This document shows, piece after piece, positions 17,025 through 26,912 of a stretch of DNA of 38,766 nt. The DNA is taken from the NCBI GenBank assembly GCA_016188145.1, contig JACPIJ010000015.1:1-38766 (forward strand), given 5' to 3'. The stretch comes from Candidatus Woesearchaeota archaeon. Its GTDB lineage: Archaea > Nanobdellota > Nanobdellia > Woesearchaeales > UBA10216. The position numbers and the translations under genes are program-made. The notes beneath the pieces are model-generated. The model saw only the letters and a list, made by a program, of their open reading frames with translations. It had not been told where the DNA came from and made no database searches. Each line of letters starts with the position of its first letter. The first letter of the stretch is position 1.

Positions 17025-18659
17025 ATGCCAACAATCACGTTTTCATTCAAGGACTTCCAGCAGCTGCTGGGAAAGAAGCTGACAGTGCCAGAATTTGAGG
17101 ACCTGCTTGTCCTTTACGCAAAAGCAGAAGTTGAAAAGTATGACAAGGCATCCGATGAAGTCACATTAAAGCTCGACGACACTAACCTTCCCTATCTTTG
17201 GTGCCCTGAGGGGCTGGCCAGGTTCTTCAGGGGAATGCTGGGTATTTCTAAGGGAATGCAAAAGTTCAAGGCAAAAAGCAGCGGCTATAAGGTAACTGTT
17301 GAGGATTCTGTAAAAGCTGTAAGGCCATTCATCACCGCCTTCGTCGCAAAAGGGAGGAAGATTGACGATTACCTGCTAAAGCAGCTTATCCAAATACAGG
17401 AAAAGTTCTGCGAAAGCTACGGCAGAAGAAGGCAAAAAACATCAATAGGCCTGTACGCATACGGCAAGATAAGCTTCCCTGTGCATTACAGGGCGGTAGA
17501 GCCAAGCTCTGCAAAATTTGTCCCGCTTGGCTTTGACCACCCAATGGATTTGAACCAGGTACTCAAGATGCATCCCAAAGGCCAGCAGTATGCTTGGATA
17601 CTAAAAGGCGCTTCGAAATACCCCCTCCTGCAAGATAACAAGGGAGAAATCCTCAGCTTCCCGCCAATAATAAACTCAAGCACAACCGGAAGGCTCAAAA
17701 CTGGCGACAGCGAGCTGCTCTTCGAGGCAACAGGCACAGACGAGGAATCGGTCAGCCTTGCGGCAAGCATCTTCGCCCACAACCTTGCGGAAAGAGGCTT
17801 CGAAATATTTTCGGCAACCATTTCGTACAAAGCGAAATCGGAAACCACCCCCTCGGGAAAGACATTGAAAATAAGCATAACGCCCGAATTCATTGAGAAA
17901 GTAACCGGCCTCAAGCTAAGCGCAGCCGAAGCCAGGCAACTGCTTGCCAAGGCAGGCTACGAATGTGCAGGCAACCAGGCCATTGTGCCGGATTACCGGG
18001 CCGACATAATGCATTCTGTTGATGTTGCTGAGGATGTTGCGATAGCGTTTGGCTACGATAACATAAAGGACGAGCCGCTAAAAAGCTACACGATAGGAAT
18101 GCCCCTTGCTGCGGTGCAAAAGGTAAACAATCTCAGGAAAGCTGTAGTTGCAATGGGCTTTCAGGAGATATTCAGCCACATACTCACCGATAAGAGCTCA
18201 CTGATTGGAAGTGCCGAGATTATTGAACTGGAAAATTACATGTCAGAGACGTATTCAGCCGTGAGAAACTCATTGCTGCCGCAACTGCTTGACGTGCTTT
18301 CAAGGAACAAGCACACAGACTACCCGCAGAAGGTGTTTGAAGAAGGGACTGTTTCAGCACGCAATGGCAGCAAAATAATGGAATGGCACTCACTCGCACT
18401 GGTTTCTGCCCATTCAAAGGCAGACTTTACCGAGCAAAAGCAGCACCTCTCGGCAATTCTCGGCTCATTAGGAGCCCAGTTCGCAATCAAGCCGACAGAG
18501 CACGCTGCTTTCATAAAAGGAAGGGCAGGCAGCATTATAGTTGATAATGAGACTATCGGCGTTATTGGGGAAATCAGCCCGGCAGTCCTAAGCAAGTTTG
18601 GAATCGAGATGCCTGCAACGGCACTTGAGCTGAACCTGAACTTACTGTTCCAGCAATAA
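17025..18659 (+). CDS. pheT: Phenylalanyl-tRNA synthetase beta subunit
   Basis: Directly follows pheS. B5-like domain (GKTLKISITPEFIEKVTGLKLSAAEARQLLAKAGYEC...VPDYRADIMHSVDVAEDVAIAFGYDNI) and an archaeal/eukaryotic-type C-terminus. Confidence 0.93.
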   Translation: MPTITFSFKDFQQLLGKKLTVPEFEDLLVLYAKAEVEKYDKASDEVTLKLDDTNLPYLWCPEGLARFFRGMLGISKGMQKFKAKSSGYKVTVEDSVKAVRPFITAFVAKGRKIDDYLLKQLIQIQEKFCESYGRRRQKTSIGLYAYGKISFPVHYRAVEPSSAKFVPLGFDHPMDLNQVLKMHPKGQQYAWILKGASKYPLLQDNKGEILSFPPIINSSTTGRLKTGDSELLFEATGTDEESVSLAASIFAHNLAERGFEIFSATISYKAKSETTPSGKTLKISITPEFIEKVTGLKLSAAEARQLLAKAGYECAGNQAIVPDYRADIMHSVDVAEDVAIAFGYDNIKDEPLKSYTIGMPLAAVQKVNNLRKAVVAMGFQEIFSHILTDKSSLIGSAEIIELENYMSETYSAVRNSLLPQLLDVLSRNKHTDYPQKVFEEGTVSARNGSKIMEWHSLALVSAHSKADFTEQKQHLSAILGSLGAQFAIKPTEHAAFIKGRAGSIIVDNETIGVIGEISPAVLSKFGIEMPATALELNLNLLFQQ

Positions 18660-18660
18660 A

Positions 18661-19431
18661 TCAATAGATTTTAAGCCACTTTCTAAGCAGCATTGAGGCT
18701 ATAATTGAAAATATGATGTAAGTCGCAAGCCAGCCGGGCTTCCACCCAAGCAATGCGACTTCTCCAAATGGCTGCAGCGGCTTCAGGCCTATGACAACCC
18801 TTTCAACCCTGCTATCCTTCTTTATGCCCTTTGACTTTGCAAGGATTGGGCTTTCGTACCCGAACTTGTCCGTCACAATAACGTTCTGCGCGTAAAGCTC
18901 ATCCCCGAAGCTGTAGCTCAGCCTGTAGGCGCCTTCATTTTCCCCTTTCAATCTCCATATGGCCTTTCCATCTTTTATCTCCTGAACAGGTTCCGTAAGT
19001 ATGTTCAGGCCTTCTGTACCTTCTGTTGCTGCAATTGTAATGTTTCCTTCTGTTCCTGGAACAAAATAAGCCGTTGCCGTGAACTCCTCCCCAGGCATCA
19101 GCGGGCTGTATGCCAAATGTGCCTGCATCCATCCGAAAAGCAGAAACAAGGGTATTATTGTTACAATCATGGACTTCCATGAGGAATTCATCTGCTGCAT
19201 GGACTTCTTCATCATCTCCTTCTGAAGCTGCGCAGCCCTTCCAGGCTCTTTTGTTGAGCGAATCTCAGCCTGCATGCTTTTAACTTCGTCCTTTATTCCC
19301 TTCATCAGCTTCTGGTTTGTCGTGTACTTGTAAATCACTGTCGTAACTACTGATACGGCTATCGAAATTACAAGTATGGCTGCAAGAGGGGGCAGGTTCA
19401 GGATAATATTCAAAAAATCAAGCAAACCCAT
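18661..19431 (-). CDS. DUF106/EMC3-like (YidC/Oxa1 superfamily) membrane protein
   Basis: TM helix, then QKLMKGIKDEVKSMQAEIRSTKEPGRAAQLQKEMMKKSMQQMNSSWKSMIVTIIPLFLLFGWMQ, a DUF106 signature; located downstream of secY as in many archaea. Confidence 0.82.
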   Translation of the reverse strand: MGLLDFLNIILNLPPLAAILVISIAVSVVTTVIYKYTTNQKLMKGIKDEVKSMQAEIRSTKEPGRAAQLQKEMMKKSMQQMNSSWKSMIVTIIPLFLLFGWMQAHLAYSPLMPGEEFTATAYFVPGTEGNITIAATEGTEGLNILTEPVQEIKDGKAIWRLKGENEGAYRLSYSFGDELYAQNVIVTDKFGYESPILAKSKGIKKDSRVERVVIGLKPLQPFGEVALLGWKPGWLATYIIFSIIASMLLRKWLKIY

Positions 19432-19458
19432 TTTTTAGTCACCCATTTTACAATTCAG

Positions 19459-20838
19459 CTACTGTATGAATTTCCTCAGCATCGGATTCATGTCCACAGC
19501 GTGCTGCTGGGCAATCTCCTCATAAAGCTTGTAGACAATCATGACTGTCAGGAGCAGGCCGGTTCCTGAGGTGAGCGCCCCCATCACGTCCGCGAAGGCG
19601 GCGAGAAAGCCAACAGTTATCGCCCCCATCACTGTCAGGGCAGGTATGTATCTGTCAAGGAGGCTCTCGACAACCCTCTCATCCCTCCTGAAACCCGGAA
19701 TCTGCAAGCCAGAGGACATTATCTGCTTTGCCTGGCTTCTTGCGTCCATTCCTGCTGTCTTTACCCAGAACAGTGAGAAAAGTATGGACCCTGCTATCAT
19801 CACAAGCGTGAAAAACAGGGCTCGAGGAATAATCTCTGCAACAACAATGTTCCCTGTTGCCAGGTTATTGACAATGTTAACCGGGCTTATCAGCGAAACA
19901 AAGCCCGTAGACCCGCCGCCAGGGTCGTATGTTCCCAGGAAGGTAAAACCCTTGCTTTGCATAAGCCTGGCCCAGAGCTGTATGTTTGCCATCAGCGCAG
20001 CAGTAAGTATGACTGGGATGTTGCTTGTATATATGAATGCCAGTGGCCAGCGTATGCCATGGCCCCTTATCCTGCCAAACGAAAGTGGAAGCTCGACCTT
20101 CATTGACTGGGCATAAACTGCTATTATGAAAACCAGAAGCGTTGTGCCTATGACAAGCAGGTTTGCCAAAACCTCGCCAAAATCGCCCTGGACGAAAAAA
20201 TAAAACATCGCCAGCAGCGCGCCAACCGGGGCTTCCCCAGAAGCAAATGCCAGGCCCCCTGACGAGCTTAACGGGCTGAGCAGCCTTATAATAATCTCCT
20301 TTGAGACGCCAGCGGCTATGAACAGGCTCACGCCTGAGCCAAAGCCCCACTTGCTTACAACTTCATCCATGAGAAGTATAAGAAGCCCGCCTATGATGAG
20401 CTGAAGCACAAGGGAAAGGCTGCTGCCGTCAGGACCCGGGGCCAAGCCGCCTGTGTAGACGTACACCGCAGCTTCAAAAACAACGAATGCCATTGCCAAG
20501 GCTTTCTGGACGCCCTGGAAAAGCCTCTTGCCATCGGGGGTTGTGAGGTCAAACTTGAAAACGCCAGAGCCGTTAAGAAGCTGCAGCAAAATAGAAGCAG
20601 TAACTATCGGGCCAATGCCCAGCGATATGATTGAGCCGAATTCCGCCCCAAGTATGATTGACAGGAACTGGAACTGGGCCAAGGAATTTTCCCCAAGACC
20701 AAGAAGCGGTATCAGGCCCAACGCGAAAAAAAGCAGGAGGACTATACCTGTCCACTTTAGCTTTTCCTTGAATGGCAGCCTGCGCTCGGCAGGGCCTGCC
20801 ACTTCAGGCAGATTGAGCAGAATGTCCTTGAAACCCAT
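19459..20838 (-). CDS. secY: Preprotein translocase subunit SecY
   Basis: 459-aa multi-TM protein; SIISLGIGPIVTASILLQLL, GRIRGHGIRWPLAFIYTSNIPVILTAALMAN, IPGFRRDERVVESLLDRYIPALTVMGA. Confidence 0.95.
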   Translation of the reverse strand: MGFKDILLNLPEVAGPAERRLPFKEKLKWTGIVLLLFFALGLIPLLGLGENSLAQFQFLSIILGAEFGSIISLGIGPIVTASILLQLLNGSGVFKFDLTTPDGKRLFQGVQKALAMAFVVFEAAVYVYTGGLAPGPDGSSLSLVLQLIIGGLLILLMDEVVSKWGFGSGVSLFIAAGVSKEIIIRLLSPLSSSGGLAFASGEAPVGALLAMFYFFVQGDFGEVLANLLVIGTTLLVFIIAVYAQSMKVELPLSFGRIRGHGIRWPLAFIYTSNIPVILTAALMANIQLWARLMQSKGFTFLGTYDPGGGSTGFVSLISPVNIVNNLATGNIVVAEIIPRALFFTLVMIAGSILFSLFWVKTAGMDARSQAKQIMSSGLQIPGFRRDERVVESLLDRYIPALTVMGAITVGFLAAFADVMGALTSGTGLLLTVMIVYKLYEEIAQQHAVDMNPMLRKFIQ

Positions 20839-21303
20839 TTATTTTCCCTCACGCTTCCCTTGCTCATTTACGATGACCTGCCCGCCGGCAGCCTTCACAG
20901 CTTCGGCAGCGCTGGCAGAGGCATAATTTGCGGTTATCACAAGCTTCTTCGTAACCTTTCCTTTCCCAAGGAGCTTGCCAAAACCCAGTTCACCTATGTC
21001 AATGATATAAGCGCCATTATCCTGCGTGGCAACTTTCCGGGCAGCAAGCCTTTCAGCATTCTCGTCAATGAAACCCACGTTAACAGATACAGGGCCCCTT
21101 TTGCTTCCTTTGCGGACAAAGCCGTGCTTGCCGAAATACTCTTCTGCCCAGATTGACGGCTTTATAGCGTCAGACCTTTTCCCGGTTCCGGCCATGCCCT
21201 TCCCGCCGCGGTTGCCTGATCCCCTATGCTTCTTCTTGCTCCCCCAACCGTGCGTATGGCTGCCGCGCTGCTTCGTGTCCTTCTTTCGCTTGTTTACCGT
21301 CAT
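20839..21303 (-). CDS. rpl15: 50S ribosomal protein L15
   Basis: HTHGWGSKKKHRGSGNRGGKGMAGTGKRSD and archaeal position between L30 and SecY. Confidence 0.93.
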   Translation of the reverse strand: MTVNKRKKDTKQRGSHTHGWGSKKKHRGSGNRGGKGMAGTGKRSDAIKPSIWAEEYFGKHGFVRKGSKRGPVSVNVGFIDENAERLAARKVATQDNGAYIIDIGELGFGKLLGKGKVTKKLVITANYASASAAEAVKAAGGQVIVNEQGKREGK

Positions 21304-21328
21304 GGCTTTTCACCAAAAGCATATCCCT

Positions 21329-21790
21329 TTAAATCATCCTCTTTATCAAATCGTTAATCTTTTCTCCCCTGCTTCCAAGCGCACCGGATTTTGAAAAGGC
21401 TGCCTTAATGCCCCTCCTTCCCAGGCCGCCCTTCGGAGGGCCGAGCCTGAAATACCGCTTGTATATTTTGCCATTAAAGCCGGCAGTTTTCCCGTTAGCA
21501 TTGGCACCACTGCTTGCTGCACTTTCACCGCGCTTTTCCACCAGCAGCCTCAATGTTTCAGCGTCAATCTGCCCCCACGTAACATAGTCCTTTGCCTTCC
21601 TGAGCATTCCCAAAATAACAGGGCTTTCACCAACTATCACGCAATTATTTATGCGCTGCAGGTTGAGGTGGGTGAGCGTGTCCTCAACATCCGCCCTTAT
21701 GCCTGTCCTTCCCCTGAGCCGTATTACAGCAAACTGCTTCCCACTTTTCATATTTGCATCACTTGCCTTCACTCGCTCTTGTTGCTTCAC
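21329..21790 (-). CDS. rpl30: 50S ribosomal protein L30
   Basis: FAVIRLRGRTGIRADVEDTLTHLNLQRINNCVIV...MLRKAKDYVTWGQID. Confidence 0.92.
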   Translation of the reverse strand: MKQQERVKASDANMKSGKQFAVIRLRGRTGIRADVEDTLTHLNLQRINNCVIVGESPVILGMLRKAKDYVTWGQIDAETLRLLVEKRGESAASSGANANGKTAGFNGKIYKRYFRLGPPKGGLGRRGIKAAFSKSGALGSRGEKINDLIKRMI

Positions 21791-22563
21791 TTTTCTGTCA
21801 CTCCCTCTTTGATGCCCAGGCTTTCAGCGTTCCCTGCCTGCACCTTTCGCTCTCCGAGCTTTTTCAGGGCTTCAAAACAGGCTGATGCAAGATTAATCGT
21901 AGTTCTCGTCTGCCCAAATGTCTTGCTCCACACGTCCTTTATTCCGGCAAGGGTTAAAACCTTCCTGCACTCCCCAGCCACTCTCAGCCCAGCGCCTTTT
22001 GGAGCCGACATAAGCTCTATAATGACCGAACCGCACTTGCCCTTGGCATTAAATGGTATGGTGTGAGGGGTTTTGCAGCCGCATTGCCAGCTTCCGCAGC
22101 CCCGCCTTATCTTTATGATGTTAAGCTTTGCATTCCTGAGCGCTTTTTCCCTTGATAAGACTGTTTCCTTGGACTTTCCGTAGCCAATCCCAACATAGCC
22201 GTTCTTGTTGCCAACAACGGCCATTGTCCCAAAGCTTGGCTTGTTGCCCTCTGCTGTTTTCTTCTGCGTCTGCTTGAAGGCCCTTCTTTGCCCCCCGCCG
22301 AACTTGCCCTTTGACTGGCCAATCAGCAGCAAATCGCTGCCTAGGTCTGGGAGCAGTGCATCAACAATCTCAGCTTCCAGTATTCTCTGGCCGGAATCAA
22401 GTATCTGGTCGATAGAGATTATCTCACCACCCTTGACTTTCCTGCCCAGCTCAGTCTTTGGGGCCCACGAGTCAAGGGCGGTTTTCTTCAGCTCCTGTTT
22501 TGCAGCAAGCTTTCGCTCTTCCAAAACCCCCGCTGCCTTAACAGCTTTATCAGGCTCTGCCAT
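21787..22563 (-). CDS. rps5: 30S ribosomal protein S5
   Basis: FGTMAVVGNKNGYVGIGYGKSKETVLSREKALRNAKLNIIKIRRGCGSWQCGC. Start set at MAEPDKAV (the ORF-track start 22590 overlaps rpl18 more). Confidence 0.92.
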   Translation of the reverse strand: MAEPDKAVKAAGVLEERKLAAKQELKKTALDSWAPKTELGRKVKGGEIISIDQILDSGQRILEAEIVDALLPDLGSDLLLIGQSKGKFGGGQRRAFKQTQKKTAEGNKPSFGTMAVVGNKNGYVGIGYGKSKETVLSREKALRNAKLNIIKIRRGCGSWQCGCKTPHTIPFNAKGKCGSVIIELMSAPKGAGLRVAGECRKVLTLAGIKDVWSKTFGQTRTTINLASACFEALKKLGERKVQAGNAESLGIKEGVTEK

Positions 22564-23155
22564 CTTTTTCACTCCTATCAACTTTTTCACCTATCCCATC
22601 CACCCATTGCCCGCCTGCTATCCGGGCCTTAAGCTTCTCGAAGTCGTCTGCAATCCTTACTGCAGCAGGACCGGCTTTTGAAAACTGGCCATGCTTCGCA
22701 TTCTTCGCGTAACTGGCTATGAGAGAGCCTGAAATCGCATCAGCTTTCGGCACAATCTCATTAGCCACCGACAGTTCCAATCCGGCATCCTTCGCGCCTT
22801 TTATTGCAGCAAAGATCTTCCCGCCTTTGGTTATGCTTTGCACGCCAGTGTCAGGCACAGCCTGCCTTATTTTTGCGGCAAGCGCCATTTTGCCGATGAG
22901 CAGGCCTGCAAGGTAAGCTGCAGGGATATTTTTGTAGCTGTGCTTCCAGCCAAGCCTCTCCAGCATATCGGACGTTATCGTCAGCCTCACCTTGTCGCCT
23001 GCCGCGTCAAAATCAACCACCTGGAGGATAACCATCGTCAGAGTTTTCCTCACAACAAGCCTTGGCAGGCCTGACTTGAGAAGGGCAAGCCTTTTCCTGT
23101 AGTTCGTCCTTCCGGAAAGCTTCCTTGCAAACGGCACAGCAATCACGCTTTTCAT
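22550..23155 (-). CDS. rpl18: 50S ribosomal protein L18
   Basis: RRxx-type N-terminus KLSGRTNYRKRLALLKSGLPRLVVRKT; position between L19e and S5. Confidence 0.92.
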   Translation of the reverse strand: MKSVIAVPFARKLSGRTNYRKRLALLKSGLPRLVVRKTLTMVILQVVDFDAAGDKVRLTITSDMLERLGWKHSYKNIPAAYLAGLLIGKMALAAKIRQAVPDTGVQSITKGGKIFAAIKGAKDAGLELSVANEIVPKADAISGSLIASYAKNAKHGQFSKAGPAAVRIADDFEKLKARIAGGQWVDGIGEKVDRSEKDGRA

Positions 23156-23679
23156 GCGTTACCACCAACGGGATTTTCCGGTTTATTTTTCTGCTGTTGC
23201 TGCATCTGCGGCTGCGATGCCGGCTTTGCCTTCAAAATCCCCTTTTCCGCAAGGTAAAGCTCCATGTGCCGCCTGCTCCTGAAAAACCCGCCCTTGATTT
23301 TCCTATACAGCTCTGAAAATTCCCCGCCGCTAATCCTGTCCTCTGCCCTGAAGCGCTTCAGATAGCTTCTCAGCAGCCTCACCTTATTAACCCAAACGGT
23401 CTTTCTCACTGTTCTGGCGCCGGCGGCGCCTTTCCTGCTGCCGTAGCCCTTCCTCCTATTCTTCCTTTTCTGCTTCTGCGCGAACCTGGTTCTCGCACCG
23501 GATATGCCCCTAACCGGAAGCTTTCTTATAGCGCCCTGGTCTATAAGCGCCCTCAAGTCAGATTTTGTGATAGCCTCCTTTATCTCGGCTAGCCGCCCTG
23601 TATCAAAAACTACCCTGCCCTTTGAGCACCCAAGGATTCCAGCTGCCAGCCGTTTCTGAACACCAAGCATCATTTTCAA
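23152..23679 (-). CDS. rpl19e: 50S ribosomal protein L19e
   Basis: QKRLAAGILGCSKGRVVFD...DLRALIDQGAI...KGYGSRKGAAGAR. Confidence 0.92.
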   Translation of the reverse strand: MKMMLGVQKRLAAGILGCSKGRVVFDTGRLAEIKEAITKSDLRALIDQGAIRKLPVRGISGARTRFAQKQKRKNRRKGYGSRKGAAGARTVRKTVWVNKVRLLRSYLKRFRAEDRISGGEFSELYRKIKGGFFRSRRHMELYLAEKGILKAKPASQPQMQQQQKNKPENPVGGNA

Positions 23680-23707
23680 TCACACCAGTCATTCATAAAT
23701 CACAAGT

Positions 23708-24334
23708 TCACTTTGCCTTAGTCAGTATCTTGTCCTTCTCTGCCTTCTCGGCTTTTTTCTTATCTTCATCACTCAGCTTTGCCTCAATGTCCTCATATTT
23801 ACTCTTCACTTTGGCTTCTTCAGTTGCTGAAGCTGCCGGCGCAGGTGATGTAGCGGGCTGCTTCTTTGTTTCGCCTTTTACTTTTCTTTTCTGCATAAGC
23901 TCGCTTCTTCTTTTCTTTCTTAAGCTGATTAATTCTGCCGTTTTTTTGGCAAATTCGCCAGCGTTAACATTCAGCAGCGCGAGCTTTCTTCCAGATGCGG
24001 CCTTGATAATCTCTGCCTTCTTTCTCATCCCGACCGAGGCTGAAACAATGACGCAAGCGCCCTCTTTCACGCCTGCGATGTCGCCAAGGTTTCTGGCAAC
24101 AACAGGGAAAAAACCCTCGGCTGTCGCGCCCCTCACTTCCCTAGGGGAGCCATAGCCTGGCTCAATGTATTTCGGGTTGCCTTTCCTTCTCTCCCGCATC
24201 TTTGACTGCAGCCCCTTGGGCCTCTTCCACCTACCGGCAAACCTTTTCTTCGGGTCATTGGAGTTCTGAATCTTGAAATTAGGCTTTCTGGCCTTCATGG
24301 CCTTTCTCAACCCAAGCATCTTTTCGTTTATCAT
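23708..24334 (-). CDS. rpl32e: 50S ribosomal protein L32e with long charged C-terminal tail
   Basis: KPNFKIQNSNDPKKRFAGRWKRPKGLQSKMRERRKGNPKYIEPGYGSPREVRG is L32e; C-terminal Lys/Ala/Glu-rich extension. Confidence 0.88.
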   Translation of the reverse strand: MINEKMLGLRKAMKARKPNFKIQNSNDPKKRFAGRWKRPKGLQSKMRERRKGNPKYIEPGYGSPREVRGATAEGFFPVVARNLGDIAGVKEGACVIVSASVGMRKKAEIIKAASGRKLALLNVNAGEFAKKTAELISLRKKRRSELMQKRKVKGETKKQPATSPAPAASATEEAKVKSKYEDIEAKLSDEDKKKAEKAEKDKILTKAK

Positions 24335-24360
24335 TTTTTGATTGACCTTCTAGAAGGTCA
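24334..24360 (-). repeat. Hairpin with AATCAAAAAA tail, copy D, filling the rpl6-rpl32e gap
   Basis: On the minus strand TGACCTTCTAGAAGGTCAATCAAAAAATG: a perfect GACCTTCTAGAAGGTC palindrome starting in the rpl6 TGA stop, with the A-tail running into the rpl32e ATG. Confidence 0.75.
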
Positions 24361-24930
24361 CTTAATCTCCTTCCCATCCTTGACAGTGATGTAAACGCCA
24401 TCGCCAAAGACCCTTGTGTCGAAGCCGGCCCTTTTCGTGATTTGCTCAATTGCCGCTGCTGTCTGGCCCGCAGCATCCTTGTCTGCCGAGTTAACAACGA
24501 CCTCGCTGCCCTCAACCTTCACGCTCACACCATCTGGCAGCACAAGCTTTCTCGGGGTTTTTTCGCCTAGGAAATTCTTTACCAGCAGCTGGCTTCCTGA
24601 CACAACCACTGTTACCGGAAAATGAGTGAAGCAAACCTTGAGCCTGTAAACATGGCCTTCTGTAGCGCCCTTAACCATGTTGGCGATATGCGCCCTCAGG
24701 CTGCCTATTATCTTCTTCTCCTTCTTGCTGCTGTTTGCCGACAAAACAGATACCTTATCGCCCTCAACAACAACCGCAACATTCTGTCCTTTAATGTTCC
24801 TGGACACTTCTCCTTTTTGGCCCTTTAGGGTGAGGACTGAACCAGTGAGCGAGGCTGTTACGCCTTCCGGAAGGGTTATTTCTTCCTTCATGCCCTTTTC
24901 ATCGCCTGCGTGCTTCATGTCCTTTGCCAT
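24358..24930 (-). CDS. rpl6: 50S ribosomal protein L6
   Basis: LPEGVTASLTGSVLTLKGQKGEVSRNI...FLGEKTPRKLVLPDGVSVKVEGSEVVV...FGDGVYI. Confidence 0.93.
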   Translation of the reverse strand: MAKDMKHAGDEKGMKEEITLPEGVTASLTGSVLTLKGQKGEVSRNIKGQNVAVVVEGDKVSVLSANSSKKEKKIIGSLRAHIANMVKGATEGHVYRLKVCFTHFPVTVVVSGSQLLVKNFLGEKTPRKLVLPDGVSVKVEGSEVVVNSADKDAAGQTAAAIEQITKRAGFDTRVFGDGVYITVKDGKEIK

Positions 24931-24982
24931 TTTATCGCCGTTTTAGTCTGTGCTAATGTTTGTGCTTTGTGCTTTCTGCTAG

Positions 24983-25372
24983 CTAATAGCAGTAAGCGAG
25001 CAGCCTGCCTCCAATGCCCTTCGCCTTCGCATCTGTGTGGGTCATAATCCCGTTTGGGGTGCTCATTATCAGTATTCCGAAGTCCTTGGCGGGAAGGAAC
25101 CGTTTTTCAAACCTCTCATAGCCTTCAACCTTTACCGAAAACCTCGGTTTGGTAGCCCCGCACTTGTTAATCGCGCCAATGAGGTTTATTTCCACAACAT
25201 CGCCCTTGCCATCCTCTATTACCTTGAAACTGCCAATGTACAGCTTTGAATTCAATATCTCCAAAACCCTTGTTATGAGCCTGGATGAGGGCTTCACCAT
25301 GCACTGCTTCATTACTCTCTGCTCGGCATTGTTTATGACTGATAAAACATTGGACAACGGATCGTTCAGCAT
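24983..25372 (-). CDS. rps8: 30S ribosomal protein S8
   Basis: MLNDPLSNVLSVINNAEQ...VLEILNSKLYIGSF...FGILIMSTPNGIMTHTDAKAKGIGGRLLAYCY. Confidence 0.94.
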   Translation of the reverse strand: MLNDPLSNVLSVINNAEQRVMKQCMVKPSSRLITRVLEILNSKLYIGSFKVIEDGKGDVVEINLIGAINKCGATKPRFSVKVEGYERFEKRFLPAKDFGILIMSTPNGIMTHTDAKAKGIGGRLLAYCY

Positions 25373-25390
25373 TTTTTACCACTCTCCCTT

Positions 25391-25621
25391 CTAGCTGTAT
25401 TTCTTGAAACCGATGTTTGTCGCGATTTCCCTGAAGCACTTCCTGCACAGGTTAAGCCCGTATTTCTCTATAAAGCCGCGAGTGTTGCCGCAGCGCAGGC
25501 ACTGCTTTATGCCCTTCCCGAACTTCCTATCCTTGGGCTTATTGAACTTGAGGTACCTCTGCAAAATCACAGGCTTCGCTTTCAATTGTGCAAACATTTT
25601 CTTGTAGCTGCTTACAGTCAT
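25391..25621 (-). CDS. rps14: 30S ribosomal protein S14 (zinc-binding)
   Basis: [36 protein letters not shown]; position between L5 and S8. Confidence 0.9.
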   Translation of the reverse strand: MTVSSYKKMFAQLKAKPVILQRYLKFNKPKDRKFGKGIKQCLRCGNTRGFIEKYGLNLCRKCFREIATNIGFKKYS

Positions 25622-25623
25622 CC

Positions 25624-26181
25624 CTACACCACCGCAACGCCAAACTTCTCCTTCACAAAGCTGATGGCTTCTTTCTTAGCCACCCTGTGCCTTGGAGGTA
25701 TCTTTCTTTTCATGAGCTTCCTCCTCTTTATCCTGAAGCCAGGGCGTTCAAGTGTTACGCATGTTTCAAGGCCCATGACGCCTATTGCAGGGTCGTAATT
25801 GACGCCTGGTATGTCTATATACTCCGGAATTCCAAAGGCAACATTGCCTTCCGCATCAAACTGGCTCTCGGCAAGCTTGTTGTCCTTTGCCTTGAGGAGC
25901 CTTTTCAAAAGCTCCACAGCTGCAGCCTTTCTCAATGTGAGCTTGCATCCTATTGGAAGGCCTGGTCTCAGCCCCCACGAGGGGATGCGCTTGTTCGTGA
26001 AGGTCTTTACGGGAGCGATGCCTGTAATGGCCTTAAGCAGCTTTAGCCCCTTCTCGAGCTTCTCTGTGCTTTTGCCAGCGCCAACATTGAGCGTTACCTT
26101 TGTAACCCTAAGCTGCCGCATAGCGTTCTCCTTGTTCCCCTGTTTTGCCACAATAGCCTGTTCCATCGCCATTTTCCCCAA
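25624..26181 (-). CDS. rpl5: 50S ribosomal protein L5
   Basis: [60 protein letters not shown]. Confidence 0.94.
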   Translation of the reverse strand: MGKMAMEQAIVAKQGNKENAMRQLRVTKVTLNVGAGKSTEKLEKGLKLLKAITGIAPVKTFTNKRIPSWGLRPGLPIGCKLTLRKAAAVELLKRLLKAKDNKLAESQFDAEGNVAFGIPEYIDIPGVNYDPAIGVMGLETCVTLERPGFRIKRRKLMKRKIPPRHRVAKKEAISFVKEKFGVAVV

Positions 26182-26221
26182 ACACTTTCACTCATACTTA
26201 CGCTTCTTCGCTTCGCACCTG

Positions 26222-26908
26222 TCAGGCTGCCGTATTTATCAGCGGCTTCGCCTTTCCAGTTACGAACACGAACCTCTTGGCCACGTCAGCAACCTCGTCG
26301 CCAATCCTAACCGTTACCATGTTTCCTGATACGTGCTCAACCACGCCCGAGCGCCCGACGTTGCTACCGCCTACAATGTAGGCATGGCAGCCATCTTCAA
26401 GCCTGACATGCTGTGCCACATCGTTTTTCGGAAGCCCAAGCACAAGCGTATCACCAACCGAATGTGATGCTGCACCAATGCAGCTTCTTCCATCGTGAAG
26501 CGAGAGCTGCAGCCTGCCCTTTTTGACAGCCCTCTTGCCCACCACTTTGCACAGCTTGACAGGCGATTCGCTCTCACTCATCGGCACAAGCCTCAGGATG
26601 CCATTCCTGTCGAGCAGCACCCTGTAAGACCTGCCAAGGTCGCTTATGCCCACCACATCCATCAGGCCAATCATGAATTTTTCATCCTTCCACCTTTTCC
26701 CGTTCACAAGGATGCTCTTTGTGTTCAGCACGAGCTTCCCTTCCTTCCTCGTCTTGACAAGGCCAAGGACGTCCTTTAACGCCGTTATGAGCGGCATGCC
26801 CATTTCCAGGCTGAACGACCCTCTCGGCCTTGCTATGAACTTGCCTTCCTTCCTGCCAACCGGCCAGGAAGCGGGTGCAGAGATTCTTTTCAAGTGATTC
26901 TTTGCCAT
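26222..26908 (-). CDS. rps4e: 30S ribosomal protein S4e
   Basis: HLKRISAPASWPVGRKEGKFIARPRGSFSLEMGMPLITALKDVL. Confidence 0.94.
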   Translation of the reverse strand: MAKNHLKRISAPASWPVGRKEGKFIARPRGSFSLEMGMPLITALKDVLGLVKTRKEGKLVLNTKSILVNGKRWKDEKFMIGLMDVVGISDLGRSYRVLLDRNGILRLVPMSESESPVKLCKVVGKRAVKKGRLQLSLHDGRSCIGAASHSVGDTLVLGLPKNDVAQHVRLEDGCHAYIVGGSNVGRSGVVEHVSGNMVTVRIGDEVADVAKRFVFVTGKAKPLINTAA

Positions 26909-26912
26909 GCAA

